DNA of 64,000 nt. Origin: CAVSRC01 sp963762605. GTDB lineage: Bacteria > Pseudomonadota > Alphaproteobacteria > Rhizobiales > Kaistiaceae. This document shows, piece by piece, positions 61,843 to 64,000 of this stretch. The position numbers and the translations under genes are program-made. The stretch spans positions 248,001 to 312,000 of the forward strand of contig CAVXLJ010000011.1 in NCBI GenBank assembly GCA_963762605.1, given 5' to 3'. The notes under the pieces were generated by a model. That model was not told the origin of the DNA. It was given only the letters and a program-made list of their open reading frames with translations, and did not search any database. The stretch's first letter is position 1, and each line of letters opens with the position of its first letter.

Positions 61843-62349
61843 TCAGGCCAGTTGGCGCACCATCAGAACGTCGTCGAAATAGCGGTCGCCGATCTTGATC
61901 GCGTTCTTCTCCAGCCCGAATTCGATAAAACCCAGGCTGGCATAAAGCCGGCGGGCGTGGATGTTGCCACGTTCCACGATCAAATTGACCTGCTCCACCT
62001 GGCTCCTGGCGTGTTCCAGCACGGTCTCGATCAGGCGGCGTGCCACCCCGGCACTGCGCGCTTTGGGCCGCACATAGACGCCCCAGAGCACGCCCTTGTG
62101 TGCCCGCTGGATCGTCGACTCGACATAAAACCCAGCGATTCCAAGGAGTTCGTCGCCATGGAAAGCGCCAAACAGGACCGCAGAGGCCAGCCGCTCGGCG
62201 AACCACTCCGGCGGCTGGTGGCTTTCCGTGGCAAAATCGCTGCCGAAGGATTCCGGGCTCTTCTTCAGCGATTCCAGTCGAATTTCGCGATAAAGCTCGG
62301 TATCGGCCCCCGGCTCCAGCCGGCGAATGACGAATTCCGGGAAATCCAT
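61843..62349 (-). CDS. GNAT family N-acetyltransferase
   Basis: A 168-residue GNAT: VIRRLEPGADTELYREIRLESLKKSPESFG, GIAGFYVE, LWGVYVRPKARSAGVARRLIETVLEHA (the acetyl-CoA-binding V-R-x-x-x-R-x-x-G-x-G/A loop), and YASLGFIEFGLEKNAIKIGDRYFDDVLMV. The substrate is unknown. The ATG at 62349 lies 88 bases from gltX, which is divergent. Confidence 0.88.
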   Translation of the reverse strand: MDFPEFVIRRLEPGADTELYREIRLESLKKSPESFGSDFATESHQPPEWFAERLASAVLFGAFHGDELLGIAGFYVESTIQRAHKGVLWGVYVRPKARSAGVARRLIETVLEHARSQVEQVNLIVERGNIHARRLYASLGFIEFGLEKNAIKIGDRYFDDVLMVRQLA

Positions 62350-62436
62350 CGAATTCTCTAGCGTCCCAAAAGGCTGACATCGCCCGCCGCACCTATGGTA
62401 CAGGACGCCCGCCTTCGCAACGTGTTCCCAGCCCCG

Positions 62437-63859
62437 ATGTCCGCACCCGTCGTCACCCGCTTCGCCCCCTCGCCGACCGGCTTCCTGCATATCGGCGGGG
62501 CGCGCACGGCGCTCTTCAACTGGCTCTATGGCCGCCACACCGGCGGCAAGATGCTGCTCCGGATCGAGGACACCGACCGCGAGCGCTCCACCGACGCGGC
62601 GATCGCCGCCATCCTCGACGGCCTGACATGGTTGGGCCTCACCTGGGACGGTGAAGTGGTCCACCAGTTCGCCCGCGCCGACCGCCACCGCGAGGTAGCG
62701 GAGCAGATGGTTGCCGCCGGCAAGGCTTATCACGCCTACGACACGGCCGAGGAACTGAACGACATGCGGGCGCGGGCCAAGGCCGAAGGGCGCTTCGCCC
62801 GCTATGACGGCCGCTGGCGCGACCGCTCGCCCGCCGAAGCACCGCCCGGGCGTCGCTCCGGTCATCCGCATCAAGGCGCCGATCGACGGCGAGACGGTCA
62901 TCGAGGACAAGGTCCAGGGGCGCGTCGCCTTCCCCAACAGCGATCTCGACGATTTCATCGTCCTGCGCTCGGACGGCACGCCCACCTACATGCTGGCCGT
63001 CGTCGTCGACGACCACGACATGGGCGTCACCCATATCATCCGTGGCGACGACCACCTGACCAATGGCGGCCGCCAGAAGATCCTCTACGACGCACTCGGC
63101 TGGCCGCTGCCGGTCATGGCCCATATTCCGCTCATCCATGGGCCGGACGGCGCCAAGCTCTCCAAGCGCCACGGCGCGCTCGGCGTCGATGCCTACCGCG
63201 CCATGGGCTATCTGCCAGAGGCCCTGCTCAACTATCTTGTCCGTCTCGGCTGGAGCCACGGCGACGACGAGATAATGGCCCTTGGCGACATGATCGCCTG
63301 GTTCGATCTCGACGGCATCAACAAGGGCGCGGCGCGCTTCGATTTCGCCAAGCTGGAGAGCGTCAACGCCCACTATCTGCGCAAGCAGAGCGATGACGCG
63401 CTCTACGACACGCTTTGTGCCGCACTGCCCCACCTGCCGGATGGTCCGGCTTTCGCAGCCAAGCTCGCCGTGCACGGCGACGCGGTGAAGGCCGCCCTGC
63501 CGTTGTTGAAAGAGCGCGCCAAGACCCTCAACGACCTCATCGCCGGCGCCCATTTCATCGTCGCCGAGCGGCCGCTTGCCATCGACGCGGCGGCGGCGGC
63601 GCCGCTCGATGCCGACGCGCGCAGGCTGCTCGCCGCCCTGCTGCCGACATTGCAGGCGCTGGCGGACTGGTCGACGGCCTCCATCGAGGCCGCGGTCAAG
63701 GCGTTTGCCGACGCGCGGGAGTTGAAGCTCGGCAAAGTGGCGCAGCCGCTGCGCGCGGCGCTGACCGGCCGCACCGCCTCGCCCGGCATCTTCGAGGTAC
63801 TGGTGATCCTCGGCCGGACTGAAAGCCTCGCCCGCATCGCCGATCAGGCGGCAGACTGA
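62437..63859 (+). CDS. gltX: glutamyl-tRNA synthetase, frameshifted near residue 136
   Basis: A class Ic GluRS: the HIGH region VTRFAPSPTGFLHIGGARTALFNW, RIEDTDRERS, and KMSKS-like GPDGAKLSKRHGALG. A +1 insertion in CCCGGG at 62845-62850 shifts the frame after GRWRDRSPAEAPPG, then GVAPVIRIKAPIDGETVIEDKVQGRV continues in the next frame. Removing one base gives one frame of about 473 residues. Because GluRS is essential, a sequence error is more likely than a real mutation, unless a second gltX exists. Confidence 0.88.
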
Positions 63860-63932
63860 CGCGCCCTTCGCCGCTGGACCGTGCGCGGCAACGCGCTATT
63901 TATGCGGCCCTGCCCACGTCCGCGCGATGGAC

Positions 63933-63949
63933 TTGTTGCGTCGCAACAA
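63933..63949. promoter_or_regulatory. palindrome in the region after gltX
   Basis: TTGTTGCG-T-CGCAACAA, eight-base arms around a central T, in the gene-free DNA after gltX. A candidate operator for the next gene, which is outside the window (by usual order, gltA). No gene is seen between 63860 and the window end. Confidence 0.45.
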
Positions 63950-64000
63950 ATACACTGGCGCGACACTCCATTTCGACAATCCCAACGACAAGGCGCTTGG

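Overview
The window is a GC-rich chromosomal segment of an alphaproteobacterium, most likely of the order Hyphomicrobiales (Rhizobiales). The evidence is a phyR-nepR-ecfG general stress response locus, a lexA / comEC / gltX neighbourhood, LexA boxes of the GAAC-N7-GAAC type, HWE-family histidine kinases, and many small stress proteins (DUF883, DUF1328, DUF3309, DUF1344, CsbD) typical of that group. The genus cannot be named from this stretch. No rRNA, tRNA or CRISPR array was seen.

Positions 0.8-14.4 kb hold an 18-gene gas vesicle (gvp) operon on the minus strand, read from gvpA at 13.46 kb to gvpK at 0.85 kb. A FixJ-type response regulator gene lies upstream. Besides the usual set (gvpA, C-like, N, F, G, O, J, L, S, K, Hsp20) it carries four GvpF/L paralogues. 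One of these is fused to a DnaJ-type J domain. Immediately upstream is a CDC48/VAT-type double-AAA+ ATPase. There is also a predicted zinc peptidase with an HExxH motif and three unrecognised proteins. J domain, CDC48, Hsp20 and peptidase together look like a dedicated protein quality-control or assembly module for gas vesicles. This is the most unusual system in the window. Related dispersed repeats lie outside both ends of the cluster.

Positions 15.1-19.3 kb encode a cytochrome bo3-type quinol oxidase (cyoABCD).

Positions 19.5-46.7 kb form a general stress response region. At its centre are phyR, nepR and ecfG with two HWE histidine kinases, two single-domain response regulators and a Crp/Fnr regulator. 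Nine intergenic sites match the EcfG promoter pattern GGAAC-N16/17-CGTT exactly, each oriented toward a nearby gene. They sit before DUF883-holin-PerM, an SH3 protein, DUF3309/DUF1328, a glycine-zipper lipoprotein, an iron permease-like protein, a split PQQ dehydrogenase, CsbD, a COG4315/L,D-transpeptidase pair and a Tp34-like protein. Envelope, transport and membrane genes fill the rest.

Positions 46.9-52.8 kb carry a three-gene catabolic operon: a ThDP enzyme, an enolase-superfamily dehydratase and a GlcD-GlcF-like FAD/Fe-S dehydrogenase. All three are interrupted by frameshifts. Positions 53.0-56.7 kb are the early region of a Mu-like phage or transposon (repressor, Ner-like, MuA-like, MuB-like). 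Positions 57.0-63.9 kb return to core genome: lexA, comEC, glnS, a GNAT acetyltransferase and gltX. Six apparent single-base insertions disrupt five genes between 47.5 and 62.9 kb and none were seen before that, which suggests consensus sequence errors in that half or local gene decay.
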